Program-made: the position numbers and the translations under genes | Shown: piece by piece, positions 14,625 to 23,098 of the stretch | How the letters are laid out: the number at the start of each line of letters is the position of its first letter | Position numbering within the stretch: position 1 is the stretch's first letter | The notes under the pieces: model-generated | Seen by the model: only the letters and a program-made list of their open reading frames with translations | The model's database searches: none | Told to the model about the DNA's origin: nothing | NCBI RefSeq assembly: GCF_002154895.1 | Contig: NZ_MUIZ01000008.1 | Coordinates: 1-45,901 of the forward strand | DNA length: 45,901 nucleotides | DNA from: Lactococcus petauri | GTDB lineage: Bacteria > Bacillota > Bacilli > Lactobacillales > Streptococcaceae | Direction of reading: 5' to 3'

Positions 14625-15392
14625 ATGACATGGATTATAATTTTACTTTTCTGCCTTTTGGCTTATGGTATTTTCGTTGAACCGCATTTGATGCGTGTGC
14701 GACAAGTGAAAATTTCAAACACAGCCGGGTTGAAAGTTGCACACTTTACCGATACACATTTTAATTGGCACACACATCCACGCCGCTTTTTTAAATTTTC
14801 AAAACACATAGATAAAACACAACCTGACTTGATCTTGTTCACAGGCGACTTATTTGATAAAGTCGATTGGGCGCAAGCGCATGATGTTGATAAGGTAAAA
14901 GAAATTTTAGCAAAACTTGAAGCACCATTAGGAAAATTTGCGATTTTGGGTAATCATGATTTTTCTCATGAAGGGGATGCGAACTATATAAGAACTTTTC
15001 TAAAGGAAGCAGGTTTTACTGTACTTACCAACCAATCACTCATGTCAGGAACAGTATCATTAACCGGACTTGATGATTTACGTGAAGGACAACCAAATTT
15101 TAGTATGGTCCCTGAGCAAGGAAAGTTTTCTATTTTAATGATTCATGAGCCGGATACGATTTTACAAGTAGAATTTCCTGAAAAATATGATTTAGTCGTT
15201 GCAGGACATAGCCATGGTGGGCAAATTCGTCTTGGTAATTTGCGCTTACGTAATGATGGCTCAAAGGTGTATGATTCTGGTCTATACATATTAGGGAAAT
15301 ATACAAAACTTTTTGTCAATGCCGGTATTGGCTTAACCTTTTTACCAATCAGATTTGGTGTTCCTCCAGAAATCGTCTATTATGAAATTTAA
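14625..15392 (+). CDS. Membrane-anchored metallophosphoesterase (YkuE-like)
   Basis: 255 residues with an N-terminal membrane helix (about 2-18) and a calcineurin-like phosphoesterase domain. Metal ligands are visible in order: Asp43 and His45 (FTDTHFN), GD at 74-75 (LFTGDLFD), GNHD (ILGNHDF), His in MIHEPD and GHSHGGQ. This motif set is typical of the YkuE/UDP-diacylglucosamine hydrolase-like branch. In a Gram-positive cell the substrate is unknown. The start is fixed by the promoter: the -10 ends seven bases before ATG, so translation is leaderless. It is the first chromosomal gene beside the ICE, and a complete N-terminus shows integration did not truncate it. A terminator follows at once. 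Confidence 0.88.
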   Translation: MTWIIILLFCLLAYGIFVEPHLMRVRQVKISNTAGLKVAHFTDTHFNWHTHPRRFFKFSKHIDKTQPDLILFTGDLFDKVDWAQAHDVDKVKEILAKLEAPLGKFAILGNHDFSHEGDANYIRTFLKEAGFTVLTNQSLMSGTVSLTGLDDLREGQPNFSMVPEQGKFSILMIHEPDTILQVEFPEKYDLVVAGHSHGGQIRLGNLRLRNDGSKVYDSGLYILGKYTKLFVNAGIGLTFLPIRFGVPPEIVYYEI

Positions 15393-15425
15393 AAAGTCTC
15401 CAGAATTTTATCTGGAGACTTTTGT
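15392..15425. terminator. Bidirectional terminator between converging genes
   Basis: 12-bp stem (AAAGTCTCCAGA with TCTGGAGACTTT) with A and T runs on the two sides, serving the phosphoesterase gene (+) and the DUF960 gene (-). Confidence 0.9.
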
Positions 15426-15734
15426 TTAACGTTCTTGTGAAGAGATAATGGTTTCTTTACCATTATTATCAACAGCATGGAAATGCCGAGGCCAAGAATT
15501 ATTAAAAGGGTATTGGAAATCAACCGTAATGGTTAAAGGATTGTGCGGCTGTGAAAATTTCACAGAAAGCAGTCCTTTTTGGTTGAGTAATTCAAAATTG
15601 ATAAGGGGCTCAAGCGGGATAACGCCTTTTAGCTGATTGTCAATGATGAACCAAAAACTGTCAATGATTTCACCAGGAATACTAGAGACAGTTCCATAGC
15701 TTGCATAGCGTCCTTTTGTTTCAGTAAATGCCAT
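15426..15734 (-). CDS. DUF960-family protein
   Basis: 102 residues. The start MAFTETKGRYASYGTVSSIPGEIIDSFW matches in type the DUF960 proteins common in lactococci and streptococci, and the length fits. A strong ribosome-binding site (GGAGG) lies eight bases before ATG. It is soluble, with no membrane segment, and has alternating strands. Function is unknown. It lies downstream of the RpiR-type regulator on the same strand with a 38-base gap and may be co-transcribed with it. Confidence 0.7.
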   Translation of the reverse strand: MAFTETKGRYASYGTVSSIPGEIIDSFWFIIDNQLKGVIPLEPLINFELLNQKGLLSVKFSQPHNPLTITVDFQYPFNNSWPRHFHAVDNNGKETIISSQER

Positions 15735-15772
15735 TTTGGTCCTCCTTTATCATTTATCATTAACTTTCTAGT

Positions 15773-16621
15773 TTAATTTAAACGGGTTTGGCTGATCACT
15801 TCTCGAATGTTTTCCAAAGTATCTTCGATTGAATCCTGAGCTTTCATCCCGTACATCAAAAAGATGGCATCGAGAAGACTAATTTGAGAAACGGTTGAAG
15901 CGACAGCTTCAGGTCGAAAAGATATTTCTTCAGCGATTGAAATAAGTGCCAAGTCGCTTTTTTTCACCAAGGCTGAGTTGGCAAATGACGTAATGGCAAT
16001 CACAGGAACGTGATTGCTCTTCAAAATATCAACGATTTTCAGTGTATCTTTGTTTTTACCAGTATGTGAAATAACAAAAGCACAGTCTTTTTCGGTCAGT
16101 TTAGAAGCCAACATTTGTTGATAATGAAAATCCTGATGATATACCGTTTGCAGTGGCATACGCAAAAATTTATGGTAAGCAATTAAAGCAACGGCATTAG
16201 AGCCACCCAGACCAAAAAAACCACATGTTTTGGCGGATAGGAGGATATTCATAACCTTATCCAAAGTTTCGCTCTCTATCAGCTGCAATGTTGCATTGAG
16301 AGAAGAAATATTACTTGTAAAATTCTTGGCAAGAATATCTTTATAGCTATCTTCTGGCGATAGTTCGCTGAAAAAGTTGTCGGATTTAAATTTTTCGGTG
16401 CTGTGGATAGCTAACTTTAAATCTTGAAATGAATCAAAACCGATTTTTTTGGCAAAACGCGAAATGGTTGCAGTAGATACTTTAGTATTCTTTGCGAATT
16501 CTTGAATGGATAAGCGGGCAGCCGTGTCCATATTTTCAATCAAGTAATTTGAAATGGCTTGATCAGATTTACTGAGATTATCGTAATAAGAGTTGATACG
16601 TGTGATGAGAGATTGTGTCAT
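15773..16621 (-). CDS. RpiR/MurR-family transcriptional regulator with SIS domain
   Basis: 282 residues. Residues 1-75 are the RpiR helix-turn-helix (SIQEFAKNTKVSTATISRFAKKIGF). Residues about 105-260 are a SIS sugar-phosphate isomerase-type domain (FFGLGGSNAVALIAYHKFLR, FVISHTGKNKDTL). Such proteins sense phosphosugars and control sugar or amino-sugar genes. The ribosome-binding site is CTGGAAAG. A TATAAT on the minus strand at about 16652-16647 suggests its own promoter. No sugar gene is adjacent, so the target is not evident. Confidence 0.88.
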   Translation of the reverse strand: MTQSLITRINSYYDNLSKSDQAISNYLIENMDTAARLSIQEFAKNTKVSTATISRFAKKIGFDSFQDLKLAIHSTEKFKSDNFFSELSPEDSYKDILAKNFTSNISSLNATLQLIESETLDKVMNILLSAKTCGFFGLGGSNAVALIAYHKFLRMPLQTVYHQDFHYQQMLASKLTEKDCAFVISHTGKNKDTLKIVDILKSNHVPVIAITSFANSALVKKSDLALISIAEEISFRPEAVASTVSQISLLDAIFLMYGMKAQDSIEDTLENIREVISQTRLN

Positions 16622-16703
16622 ATGCTTTCCAGTCTTGCTTTTATTATATCATAACACAATTTTGAGGTGGAAAATGGGAAATGCTTTTAAAGAGAAAGTT
16701 GAT

Positions 16704-17537
16704 TTATTCCTCTTCAAAATCATAGTCTCGTATTGCGCTAGAAATATCACTAAAGTCGAAACCTTTACGGGCTAAGGCTTGGGTGATGCGTTTCTTAAGC
16801 TCATAGCCTTCGTATTTTCTACTGTATTTACGGGCACTTTTGTCGAGTTCAGTGTAAAGGAGCTCTAACTCATTTTCTTCATCCACTTCAAGTTCTAGAC
16901 TTTCAAGAGCTATAGCGCTAATGGCATAGGAAAAACCCTTAGCAGTGAGTCCTTGTGTGATTTTTTGTTTTAGTTGTTGTCGAGTGTGACGACTTGCTTT
17001 TTGACGGACTATCTTTTCCGCAAGAGCGACAGCCACGTCAATTTGTTTTTCTTCATTGAAAACTTGTGCTATACCCTCATCAATAAGTTGTAAATCTAGC
17101 CCCTTTAGGTGGAGTTTCTGTTTGATCTGATAAGGACCAGCACTTGCTGTGCGTACTTTTCCCTGGATATAACTTTCGATATAAGCTCGGTCGTTGAGGA
17201 GACCATTTTTAGTAAGGTTGTCAATGATCGCTTCGATTTGAATTGGTTGGATATTGTGTTCATAGAGGTACTTTTTGACTTCTGATGATGTCCGAGCCTT
17301 GTAGGAGATAAAGTAAAGTGCTAAAGATTTACCTTGTGCAAAATTATCAAAAGCTAACAGCTGCTCCAGTTCCGCTGTAGAAAAGGCTTTATCCCTCGTC
17401 AGCATATATTTTACAACTGTATCCTCACAGACGTAAATTTTATCTTTAGCTTCCTCCCAGTCCTTATATGAAAAAGGCTCTGTTAGTATAACTTTATAAA
17501 GCTTTTTGAGTTTTGTGATTTCCTTGATTTTTATCAT
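16704..17537 (-). CDS. recX: RecX, regulator of RecA
   Basis: 277 residues, made of repeated three-helix RecX modules (ALYFISYKARTSSEVKKYL, AGPYQIKQKLHLKGLD, ASRHTRQQLKQKI, YELKKRITQALARKG). RecX binds RecA filaments and limits strand exchange. Length is normal for the long Firmicutes form. The start codon is fixed by the promoter on the minus strand: TGT-TATAAT, six bases, ATG, with no ribosome-binding site, so the mRNA is leaderless. The last residues are acidic (DYDFEEE). Confidence 0.9.
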   Translation of the reverse strand: MIKIKEITKLKKLYKVILTEPFSYKDWEEAKDKIYVCEDTVVKYMLTRDKAFSTAELEQLLAFDNFAQGKSLALYFISYKARTSSEVKKYLYEHNIQPIQIEAIIDNLTKNGLLNDRAYIESYIQGKVRTASAGPYQIKQKLHLKGLDLQLIDEGIAQVFNEEKQIDVAVALAEKIVRQKASRHTRQQLKQKITQGLTAKGFSYAISAIALESLELEVDEENELELLYTELDKSARKYSRKYEGYELKKRITQALARKGFDFSDISSAIRDYDFEEE

Positions 17538-17552
17538 AACTTTATTATAACA
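17538..17552 (-). promoter_or_regulatory. Extended -10 promoter giving a leaderless recX mRNA
   Basis: On the minus strand TGT-TATAAT (17552 to 17544) is followed by AAAGTT and then the ATG at 17537. The six-base gap puts the transcription start on the A of ATG. Confidence 0.75.
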
Positions 17553-17592
17553 GAGTACCGGATGAAGGGGAAATAGATTTTTTGGATCTAAG

Positions 17593-17627
17593 AAAAAAGC
17601 ACTAGCGAATGAACTAGTAGCTTTTTC
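17593..17627 (-). terminator. Terminator after the MFS gene
   Basis: Stem AAAAAGC-CTAG pairing with CTAG-GCTTTTT, with small bulges; a T run follows on the minus strand. It lies between the end of the MFS gene (17661) and the recX promoter. Confidence 0.6.
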
Positions 17628-17660
17628 TAAAGTTGTCTTTGTTTTTTATCTTGGAGCGAT

Positions 17661-18842
17661 TTATTTGATAGCAACTTTTTGTTTTTGAGCCCCAATAATG
17701 AGAAGCATAGCAAGGAGGACAATAACAATCCCTGCAAGTGGTGTATAGATAACGCTACTTATCTTCGCTACCTCGCCACCGGCAAATGAACCCAGTGTAA
17801 TACCAATGTTGAAAGCTGAAATATTAAAAGCTGAAACAAGAGTGATGTCTTGGGGAGTGAATTTTTCAGCCAGTTGGACAACATAGAGTTGTAAACCAGG
17901 CACGTTCATGAAGGCAAATAAACCCAGCAAAAGCGTTGCAAGTAATCCAAGCCACTGAGAAGCCAATAGTGCTGCTATAAAAAGGATAAGCAAACTTGCA
18001 GTTAAAGCACCAAACATTTTGAGTAATACAGGTAAAATATTTTTATTTGAGTAATGTCCACCGATAGTATTACCGATTGCTACCGTTATACCGTAAGCGA
18101 CCAGAACGACAACAACAGTACTTGAGCTGAAATTAAAGGTATCTTCTAATAAAGGAGCTAAATAAGTATAAGCAGCAAAGGTACCACCGTAACCAAAAGC
18201 AGTAATAAAGAAAGAAGTCATAATGTATTTATTGCGGAAAATTCTCGCAAAACCACTTAAATTTACTTTGCCTGGTATAGGGAGGTTTGTCGGAATTAAA
18301 AAGATGCTCGCTAATAATCCAATCAATCCAATTGCGGCAATGAAGATAAAGGACATATGCCATGTAGAATGTTGTCCGATAAAAGTTCCCAAAGGCACGC
18401 CGATAACAGTTGCTACAGTAAGTCCTGTAAACATCAAAGCAATAGCAGAAGCACGTTTTTCAGGACGAACTACATTTGCAGCAATAAGTGTTGACACCGA
18501 CATAAAGATACCATGTGCTAACGCTGCTAAAATACGTCCAACTAAGAGCAGGAGGAAAGTTGGAGCAAAAGCAGATAAGAGATTACCGCTGATAAAGAGT
18601 AGCATAATAGCTAACATTAATGAGCGCCGATTCCATGTGTCTGTAACAATCGTAAGAAGAGGTGCTCCAATAGTCACACCTAAGGCATATAAAGAGACGG
18701 TAAGTCCTGCTTGAGATAAATTGATATTAAAAGTGTTCACAATCATCGGCATAAGACCAACACTGATGAATTCTGTTGAACCTATGGCAAAGGCATTAAT
18801 GGCTAAAGCCAATAAGGTTAGGCTTGGTGAAATTTTTTTCAT
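17661..18842 (-). CDS. MFS exporter, DHA1 drug:H+ antiporter type
   Basis: 393 residues with 12 membrane helices. Motif A-like TDTWNRRS in the loop between helices 2 and 3, and an N-terminus LTLLALAINAFAIGSTEFISVG typical of the AraJ/YdhP/PbuE-like DHA1 branch. Ribosome-binding site AGGAAA. The gene follows the aldo/keto reductase by 16 bases, so the two form one unit controlled by the divergent HxlR-type regulator. Substrate cannot be read from sequence. Export of a toxic carbonyl, drug or purine compound would suit the neighbours. Confidence 0.85.
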   Translation of the reverse strand: MKKISPSLTLLALAINAFAIGSTEFISVGLMPMIVNTFNINLSQAGLTVSLYALGVTIGAPLLTIVTDTWNRRSLMLAIMLLFISGNLLSAFAPTFLLLLVGRILAALAHGIFMSVSTLIAANVVRPEKRASAIALMFTGLTVATVIGVPLGTFIGQHSTWHMSFIFIAAIGLIGLLASIFLIPTNLPIPGKVNLSGFARIFRNKYIMTSFFITAFGYGGTFAAYTYLAPLLEDTFNFSSSTVVVVLVAYGITVAIGNTIGGHYSNKNILPVLLKMFGALTASLLILFIAALLASQWLGLLATLLLGLFAFMNVPGLQLYVVQLAEKFTPQDITLVSAFNISAFNIGITLGSFAGGEVAKISSVIYTPLAGIVIVLLAMLLIIGAQKQKVAIK

Positions 18843-18858
18843 GAAGGTTTCCTATTTT

Positions 18859-19677
18859 TTAAAAATTAAATGTTTCTGGATTTGGTCCCACGCGCAGATT
18901 TTCATCAAGATTGTTGAGGAGTTCCATATCATCTTGATCCAGAGAGAAATCAAAGATATCACGGTTGGCAAGCATACGTTCTGTTTTGACAGATTTCACG
19001 TTAACCAAAATACCTTGCTCTAAATGCCAACGAAGGATAACTTGTGCTGTTGATTTATTGTGCTTCTGAGCAATTGTTTTAATTGTTTCATTGTCTAACA
19101 GTTGTCCTTGCATCAATGGGGACCAAGCTTGTACTTTAATATCGTGTGCTTCTAAAAAGTGACGCAGTTCTTTTTGAGCAAGTTTAGGGTGAAGCTCGAT
19201 TTGATTTACTGCAGGGATAACTTGTGCATAGGTAAAGAGACGCTCTAAGTGATGTTTTTGGAAGTTACTTACACCGATAGCTTTGATACGACCGTCTTTG
19301 TAGAGGTCTTCCATAGCTTTCCAAGAAGCTTCAAACCCATAATCAGTACCTGGCCAGTGAATGAGATAAAGATCAAGGTAATCCAGACCTAATTTTTCTA
19401 AACTTGTTTCAAAGCTTTGAATGGTTTCCTCATAAGAAAGGTTGCTGCCCCATAGTTTTGATGTGATGAAGAGGTCTTCGCGTGTAAGATTTGTGTCTTC
19501 AAGGCCAGCCTTGATCCCCTGTCCTGTGCCTTCTTCGTTACCATAAATTTGGGCGGTATCGATCAAACGATAACCGTTGATGATTCCGTTTTTTACGACT
19601 GCAGCAGTTTCCTCATTTGAGATTTGGAAAACGCCTAATCCTAATTCGGGGATATGTGTTGTATTGTTAAGTTTCAT
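18859..19677 (-). CDS. Aldo/keto reductase
   Basis: 272 residues, standard AKR length. The catalytic tetrad is complete: Asp40 (YRLIDTAQIYGNE), Tyr45, Lys74 (FITSKLWG) and His107 (LIHWPG). NAD(P)H-dependent reduction of aldehydes or ketones; the branch resembles YvgN/2,5-diketogluconate-reductase types that detoxify methylglyoxal. Ribosome-binding site AAGGAG. It is divergent from the HxlR regulator across a 141-base control region and is followed by the MFS gene. Confidence 0.9.
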   Translation of the reverse strand: MKLNNTTHIPELGLGVFQISNEETAAVVKNGIINGYRLIDTAQIYGNEEGTGQGIKAGLEDTNLTREDLFITSKLWGSNLSYEETIQSFETSLEKLGLDYLDLYLIHWPGTDYGFEASWKAMEDLYKDGRIKAIGVSNFQKHHLERLFTYAQVIPAVNQIELHPKLAQKELRHFLEAHDIKVQAWSPLMQGQLLDNETIKTIAQKHNKSTAQVILRWHLEQGILVNVKSVKTERMLANRDIFDFSLDQDDMELLNNLDENLRVGPNPETFNF

Positions 19678-19747
19678 TGTCTTTTCTCCTTAGGTTTTCT
19701 TTTGACAAAAAATAGTATATAATAAAAATAACTTGTTGAATAGTACC

Positions 19748-19778
19748 TACTTTTTTGTCATATACATACAAAAAAGTA
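19748..19778. promoter_or_regulatory. Palindromic operator, probably for the HxlR-type regulator
   Basis: Perfect 11-bp inverted repeat TACTTTTTTGT / ACAAAAAAGTA with a nine-base spacer, centred in the divergent region. Outer TACT and AGTA ends match the half-site style of known HxlR/DUF24 regulators such as YodB and HypR. It probably controls both the reductase-MFS unit and the regulator. Confidence 0.65.
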
Positions 19779-19818
19779 AGTTTTGTTTGAAATAAAGGAT
19801 TTAGAAAGGAAATTTTTT

Positions 19819-20196
19819 TTGGAAAAAACTTATAACATAGGTGTAGAAGCCACAATGGACGTCATTGGTGGAAAATGGAAATCTATCATTTTGTGTAATC
19901 TCAGACACCAACCACGCCGTCCAGGGGAACTTAAACGAAGTATTCCAGGGATCAGTCAAAAAATGCTTACACAACAATTACGTGAATTAGAGCTGGATAA
20001 TATCATTGTCCGCACCGTTTACAATCAAGTGCCGCCAAAAGTTGAATATTCGCTTAGCCCATATGGTGAAAGCTTGAATAACATTTTAGATAATCTTTGT
20101 TCTTGGGGGGAAGATCACGTCCGTAATCTCAAAGCTCAAGGAGAAGAAGTCTGCATCTTGGAAGAAGATGAACTTACGGCTGAGAAGATAAGATAG
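19819..20196 (+). CDS. HxlR/DUF24-family redox-type regulator
   Basis: 125 residues from TTG 19819, chosen because AGAAAGGA lies eight bases upstream and because the family starts just before the conserved Cys or Tyr segment. An in-frame TTG at 19783 lacks a ribosome-binding site. The winged helix-turn-helix is clear: MDVIGGKWKSIILCNL, RPGELKRSIPGISQKMLTQQLRELE, PPKVEYSLSPYGESL. A Cys sits at the end of the first helix (LCNL), but the N-terminal Cys used by YodB-type sensors is absent here (EKTYNIGVEATMD). Likely represses the divergent reductase-MFS genes until a carbonyl or quinone is sensed. Confidence 0.88.
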   Translation: MEKTYNIGVEATMDVIGGKWKSIILCNLRHQPRRPGELKRSIPGISQKMLTQQLRELELDNIIVRTVYNQVPPKVEYSLSPYGESLNNILDNLCSWGEDHVRNLKAQGEEVCILEEDELTAEKIR

Positions 20197-20204
20197 AGGG
20201 AAAC

Positions 20205-20597
20205 ATGTATACACCAAATTTTAAGAGCATACATCATATCGCTATTATAGGGAGTGATTATGAAAAATCACGACACTTTTATGTAGATATTCTGGGATTT
20301 CCAGTAATCAGAGAAAGCCATCGTCCGGATAAAGGGGATGTGAAAATCGATCTTCAAATGAATGACAGTACTGAAATAGAGCTCTTCATTAAAATTGATG
20401 CCCCTGAGCGTGTCTCCTATCCAGAGGCGAAAGGTTTACGTCATTTGGCAATACAGACCGATAATATTGAAGCAGACATGGCTTATTTATCGGATCAAGG
20501 AATTAAAGTTGAAGAACTGCGCGTGGATGAGATTACCAATAAAAAGATGGTTTTCTTCTATGATCCTGATGAATTGCCAATAGAATTACATGAATAG
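20205..20597 (+). CDS. VOC-superfamily (glyoxalase-like) metalloprotein
   Basis: 130 residues forming two beta-alpha-beta-beta-beta units. Likely metal ligands are His11 (IHHIAIIG), Glu near 64 (EIELFI), His near 80 (LRHLAIQ) and Glu near the C-terminus (PIELHE). It resembles the small YaeR/GloA2-type proteins. The gene follows the regulator by eight bases with ribosome-binding site AGAGGGA, so the two are co-transcribed. It may add a second carbonyl-detoxifying activity to the block. Confidence 0.82.
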   Translation: MYTPNFKSIHHIAIIGSDYEKSRHFYVDILGFPVIRESHRPDKGDVKIDLQMNDSTEIELFIKIDAPERVSYPEAKGLRHLAIQTDNIEADMAYLSDQGIKVEELRVDEITNKKMVFFYDPDELPIELHE

Positions 20598-20629
20598 AAA
20601 AAAATTCCAGTGAAGGTACTGGGATTTTT
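20598..20629 (+). terminator. Terminator after the VOC gene
   Basis: Stem AAAAATTCCAGT with ACTGGGATTTTT (one G-T pair), loop of six, ending in five T. Confidence 0.8.
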
Positions 20630-20682
20630 CTGTACAAATAGGGGAAACCTTGGATTTTAGTGGTCCAATTATAGGGAAATTA

Positions 20683-20697
20683 TGTTAAAATTGGGAT
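20683..20697 (+). promoter_or_regulatory. Extended -10 promoter giving a leaderless methyltransferase mRNA
   Basis: TGT-TAAAAT (20683-20691), six bases (TGGGAT), then ATG at 20698. The GGGA is too close to the start to act as a ribosome-binding site. Confidence 0.7.
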
Positions 20698-22203
20698 ATG
20701 ATTAATCTGAAAATTGGACAAAAAATCCCACTCAATATCGAGCGTATGGGTATCAATGGCGAAGGAATCGCCTCTTATCATGGGCGCTTGGTATTTGTGC
20801 CTTATGCACTGCCTACAGAAGAAATTTTGGCAGAAATTACAGAAAATGCCCGCAATTTTTCACGCGCAAAAGTTGTCAAGATAAATAAAAAGTCAAAATA
20901 CCGTGTTAAGCCTGAAGATCGTGTTTACCATGAGCTGAGCGGCTCACACATCATGCATCTTGCTTATCCGCAACAATTAGAGTTTAAGCGTGATTTGCTC
21001 CGTCAAGCTCTTGAAAAATACCGTCCAACAGGTTGGAAGAAGTACGAACTTCTGCCAACACTTGGTATGGAAAATCCTTTACGTTACCGTAATAAGCTGC
21101 AATTCCAAGTGCGCCGTCTAAACAATGGCGATGTTATTGCTGGATTGTACAAAGAAGGCACACACCATTTGGTGAATTTAGAGAATTGCTTGGTCCAAGA
21201 CGAAGTCATTCAAAATATCGCTAATCGTATTTGTCGCTTGATTGAAAAATACAATTTACCTGTTTATGATGAGCGTAAAGTCATGGGGATCCGCACAATC
21301 GTTGCGCGACGCAGCCAAAAAACAGGTGAAGTCCAAATTATTTTCGTGACATCTGCACGCATTAGTCTAGATGGACAGGTTTGGCCTGCCCCACGTGAAG
21401 AGCTCTCAAAACGTCAACGCAAAGACTTGGTGAAGATGGATAATATTTTATCTGACTTGACGGAAGAGTTCCAAGAGATTGTTTCTGTATCGGCCAACTT
21501 CCATCCGAAGAAAACCAGCGAAATTTATGGTGACCGTACACAGATGCTTTTTGCGGAAAAAGAAACGATTACCGAAGGCGTTTTGGATTATGACTTTGAG
21601 TTGTCACCACGTGCTTTTTATCAACTCAATTCAGAACAAGCTAATGTGCTCTATGGTGAAGCTGTACGTGCGCTAAATCCGAAAAAAGATGACCGTGTGA
21701 TTGATGCCTACTGTGGCGTTGGGACAATCGGTTTTGGTGTGGCCAAGAAAGTAAAATCTGTCCACGGAATGGATATTACGCCAGAATCTATCGCAGATGC
21801 TAAAATCAATGCAAAACGTCTTGGCTTTAAAAACTGTCACTATGAAGTAGGTAAGGCGGAGCGTATCATTCCTAACTGGTATAAGTCAGGCCATAGAGCC
21901 ACAGTCCTTATCGTTGATCCACCGCGTACAGGATTGGATGATGCTTTGTTGGAAACAATCACCACTTATACACCAGAAAAACTGGTTTACGTGTCTTGTA
22001 ATGTTTCAACATTGGCAAAAGACTTAGTGATTCTTTCGCAATTTTACAGCATCGAATATATCCAATCTGTCGACATGTTCCCACATACAGCTCGTACTGA
22101 AGCGGTAGTGAAAATGCGTAAACTTGCCCAACCTTTGGCAGCACCTTTCCGTGCGGAAAAACCAAAGCAACAATATGACAAGCCACGTAGAAAAAGAAAA
22201 TAA
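20698..22203 (+). CDS. rlmD: 23S rRNA (uracil-5-)-methyltransferase, RlmD/RlmCD (RumA) family
   Basis: 501 residues. N-terminal TRAM RNA-binding domain (about 1-60, INGEGIASYHGRLVFV), central RNA-binding part, and C-terminal SAM-dependent methyltransferase with VIDAYCGVGTIGF, VDPPRTGLDD and the catalytic Cys434 in VSCNVSTLAKDL. It methylates uridine in 23S rRNA (U747 and/or U1939 in characterised relatives). The iron-sulfur cysteines of E. coli RlmD are not evident. The C-terminus is strongly basic. Start fixed by the leaderless promoter. Lactic acid bacteria carry more than one paralogue, so the exact target base is uncertain. Confidence 0.88.
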   Translation: MINLKIGQKIPLNIERMGINGEGIASYHGRLVFVPYALPTEEILAEITENARNFSRAKVVKINKKSKYRVKPEDRVYHELSGSHIMHLAYPQQLEFKRDLLRQALEKYRPTGWKKYELLPTLGMENPLRYRNKLQFQVRRLNNGDVIAGLYKEGTHHLVNLENCLVQDEVIQNIANRICRLIEKYNLPVYDERKVMGIRTIVARRSQKTGEVQIIFVTSARISLDGQVWPAPREELSKRQRKDLVKMDNILSDLTEEFQEIVSVSANFHPKKTSEIYGDRTQMLFAEKETITEGVLDYDFELSPRAFYQLNSEQANVLYGEAVRALNPKKDDRVIDAYCGVGTIGFGVAKKVKSVHGMDITPESIADAKINAKRLGFKNCHYEVGKAERIIPNWYKSGHRATVLIVDPPRTGLDDALLETITTYTPEKLVYVSCNVSTLAKDLVILSQFYSIEYIQSVDMFPHTARTEAVVKMRKLAQPLAAPFRAEKPKQQYDKPRRKRK

Positions 22204-22237
22204 AATAGGGCGTTTAGTTTGAGCGGGGAGAAAAAAC

Positions 22238-22747
22238 ATGATTTATTTAAGAAAGGCAACCACAGCAGATATCGTAGCTATTATGCCGATTATTGCTCAG
22301 GCGCGTGAATTTTTGGGCAAATCAGGCAGCGATCAATGGCAAGCAGAGTACCCCGCACAAAGTGATATTGAAAATTTTCTTCATAAAGCTGTAGGTTACG
22401 TTCTGATTGTAGATGAGAAAGTTGCAGGTTTTTGTGCGGTTATTACTGGAGAAGATACACAATATACGAAAATTTATAATGGCAAGTGGTTGAATGATAG
22501 CTTGGACTATGTCACTGTCCATTGTTTAGCACTATCCGACCAATATCGTGGTTTGGGTCTGACAAAATATCTTTTTTCAAATATCTTTACTTTGATGCAG
22601 GCACGCGGTTATAATGATTTCCGCGTGGATACGCATCCAGCTAATGCAGTGATGCAGGCAGTCTTTGAACGTGAGGGCTTTGAAAAGCGCGGCATGGTTT
22701 TCTACGAAGGAGATCGCTTCGCTTATCAACTCCTTTTAGGAGAATAA
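22238..22747 (+). CDS. GNAT-family N-acetyltransferase
   Basis: 169 residues with acetyl-CoA binding motif A around YRGLGLTKYLFS, strand CAVITGE and C-terminal HPANAVMQAVFEREGFEKRG. Ribosome-binding site GGGGAG. It starts an apparent operon with the MmcQ/YjbR gene (1-base gap) and the DUF1912 gene (2-base gap). Substrate unknown; amino-acid or small-molecule acetylation is typical. Confidence 0.85.
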   Translation: MIYLRKATTADIVAIMPIIAQAREFLGKSGSDQWQAEYPAQSDIENFLHKAVGYVLIVDEKVAGFCAVITGEDTQYTKIYNGKWLNDSLDYVTVHCLALSDQYRGLGLTKYLFSNIFTLMQARGYNDFRVDTHPANAVMQAVFEREGFEKRGMVFYEGDRFAYQLLLGE

Positions 22748-22748
22748 G

Positions 22749-23096
22749 ATGGATAAAGAAAACTGGCTAGAGTTTTGCTTAGCGCTTGGTCCAACTTTTG
22801 CAGATACACCTTTTGCAAAGATGGAAAAAGGGCCAGCGACGATTGTAGTGAAGCATCTAAAAAATAAAAAATCTTTTGTCTACATCTCGGAGCGTGAAGG
22901 CGAGCTTGTTTTGGCTGTCAAAGGTTTACCTTCAGTCAATGAGGAACTGCGTGAATCTTTTGTCTCAATACGACCAGCTTGGCACATGAATAAAACGCAC
23001 TGGAATGATATTCATTTTGGTGGTGACGTTTCAGAGAAGCAAGCGAAACAGATGATTGAGAACAGTTATCATTTAATCAAACCAAAAAGAGAATAA
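22749..23096 (+). CDS. MmcQ/YjbR-family protein
   Basis: 115 residues, CyaY-like fold of the MmcQ/YjbR family, with the characteristic C-terminal HMNKTHWNDIHFGG and the LIKPK ending. Ribosome-binding site GGAGAA lies within the end of the upstream gene. Family members are proposed DNA- or ligand-binding proteins; function is not established. Tightly coupled to both neighbours. Confidence 0.85.
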   Translation: MDKENWLEFCLALGPTFADTPFAKMEKGPATIVVKHLKNKKSFVYISEREGELVLAVKGLPSVNEELRESFVSIRPAWHMNKTHWNDIHFGGDVSEKQAKQMIENSYHLIKPKRE

Positions 23097-23098
23097 AA

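Noticed and set aside
16622-16703. Possible small RNA between the RpiR-type gene and recX.
   Set aside because: Only a minus-strand promoter for the regulator gene is visible; no terminator-ended transcript unit could be supported.
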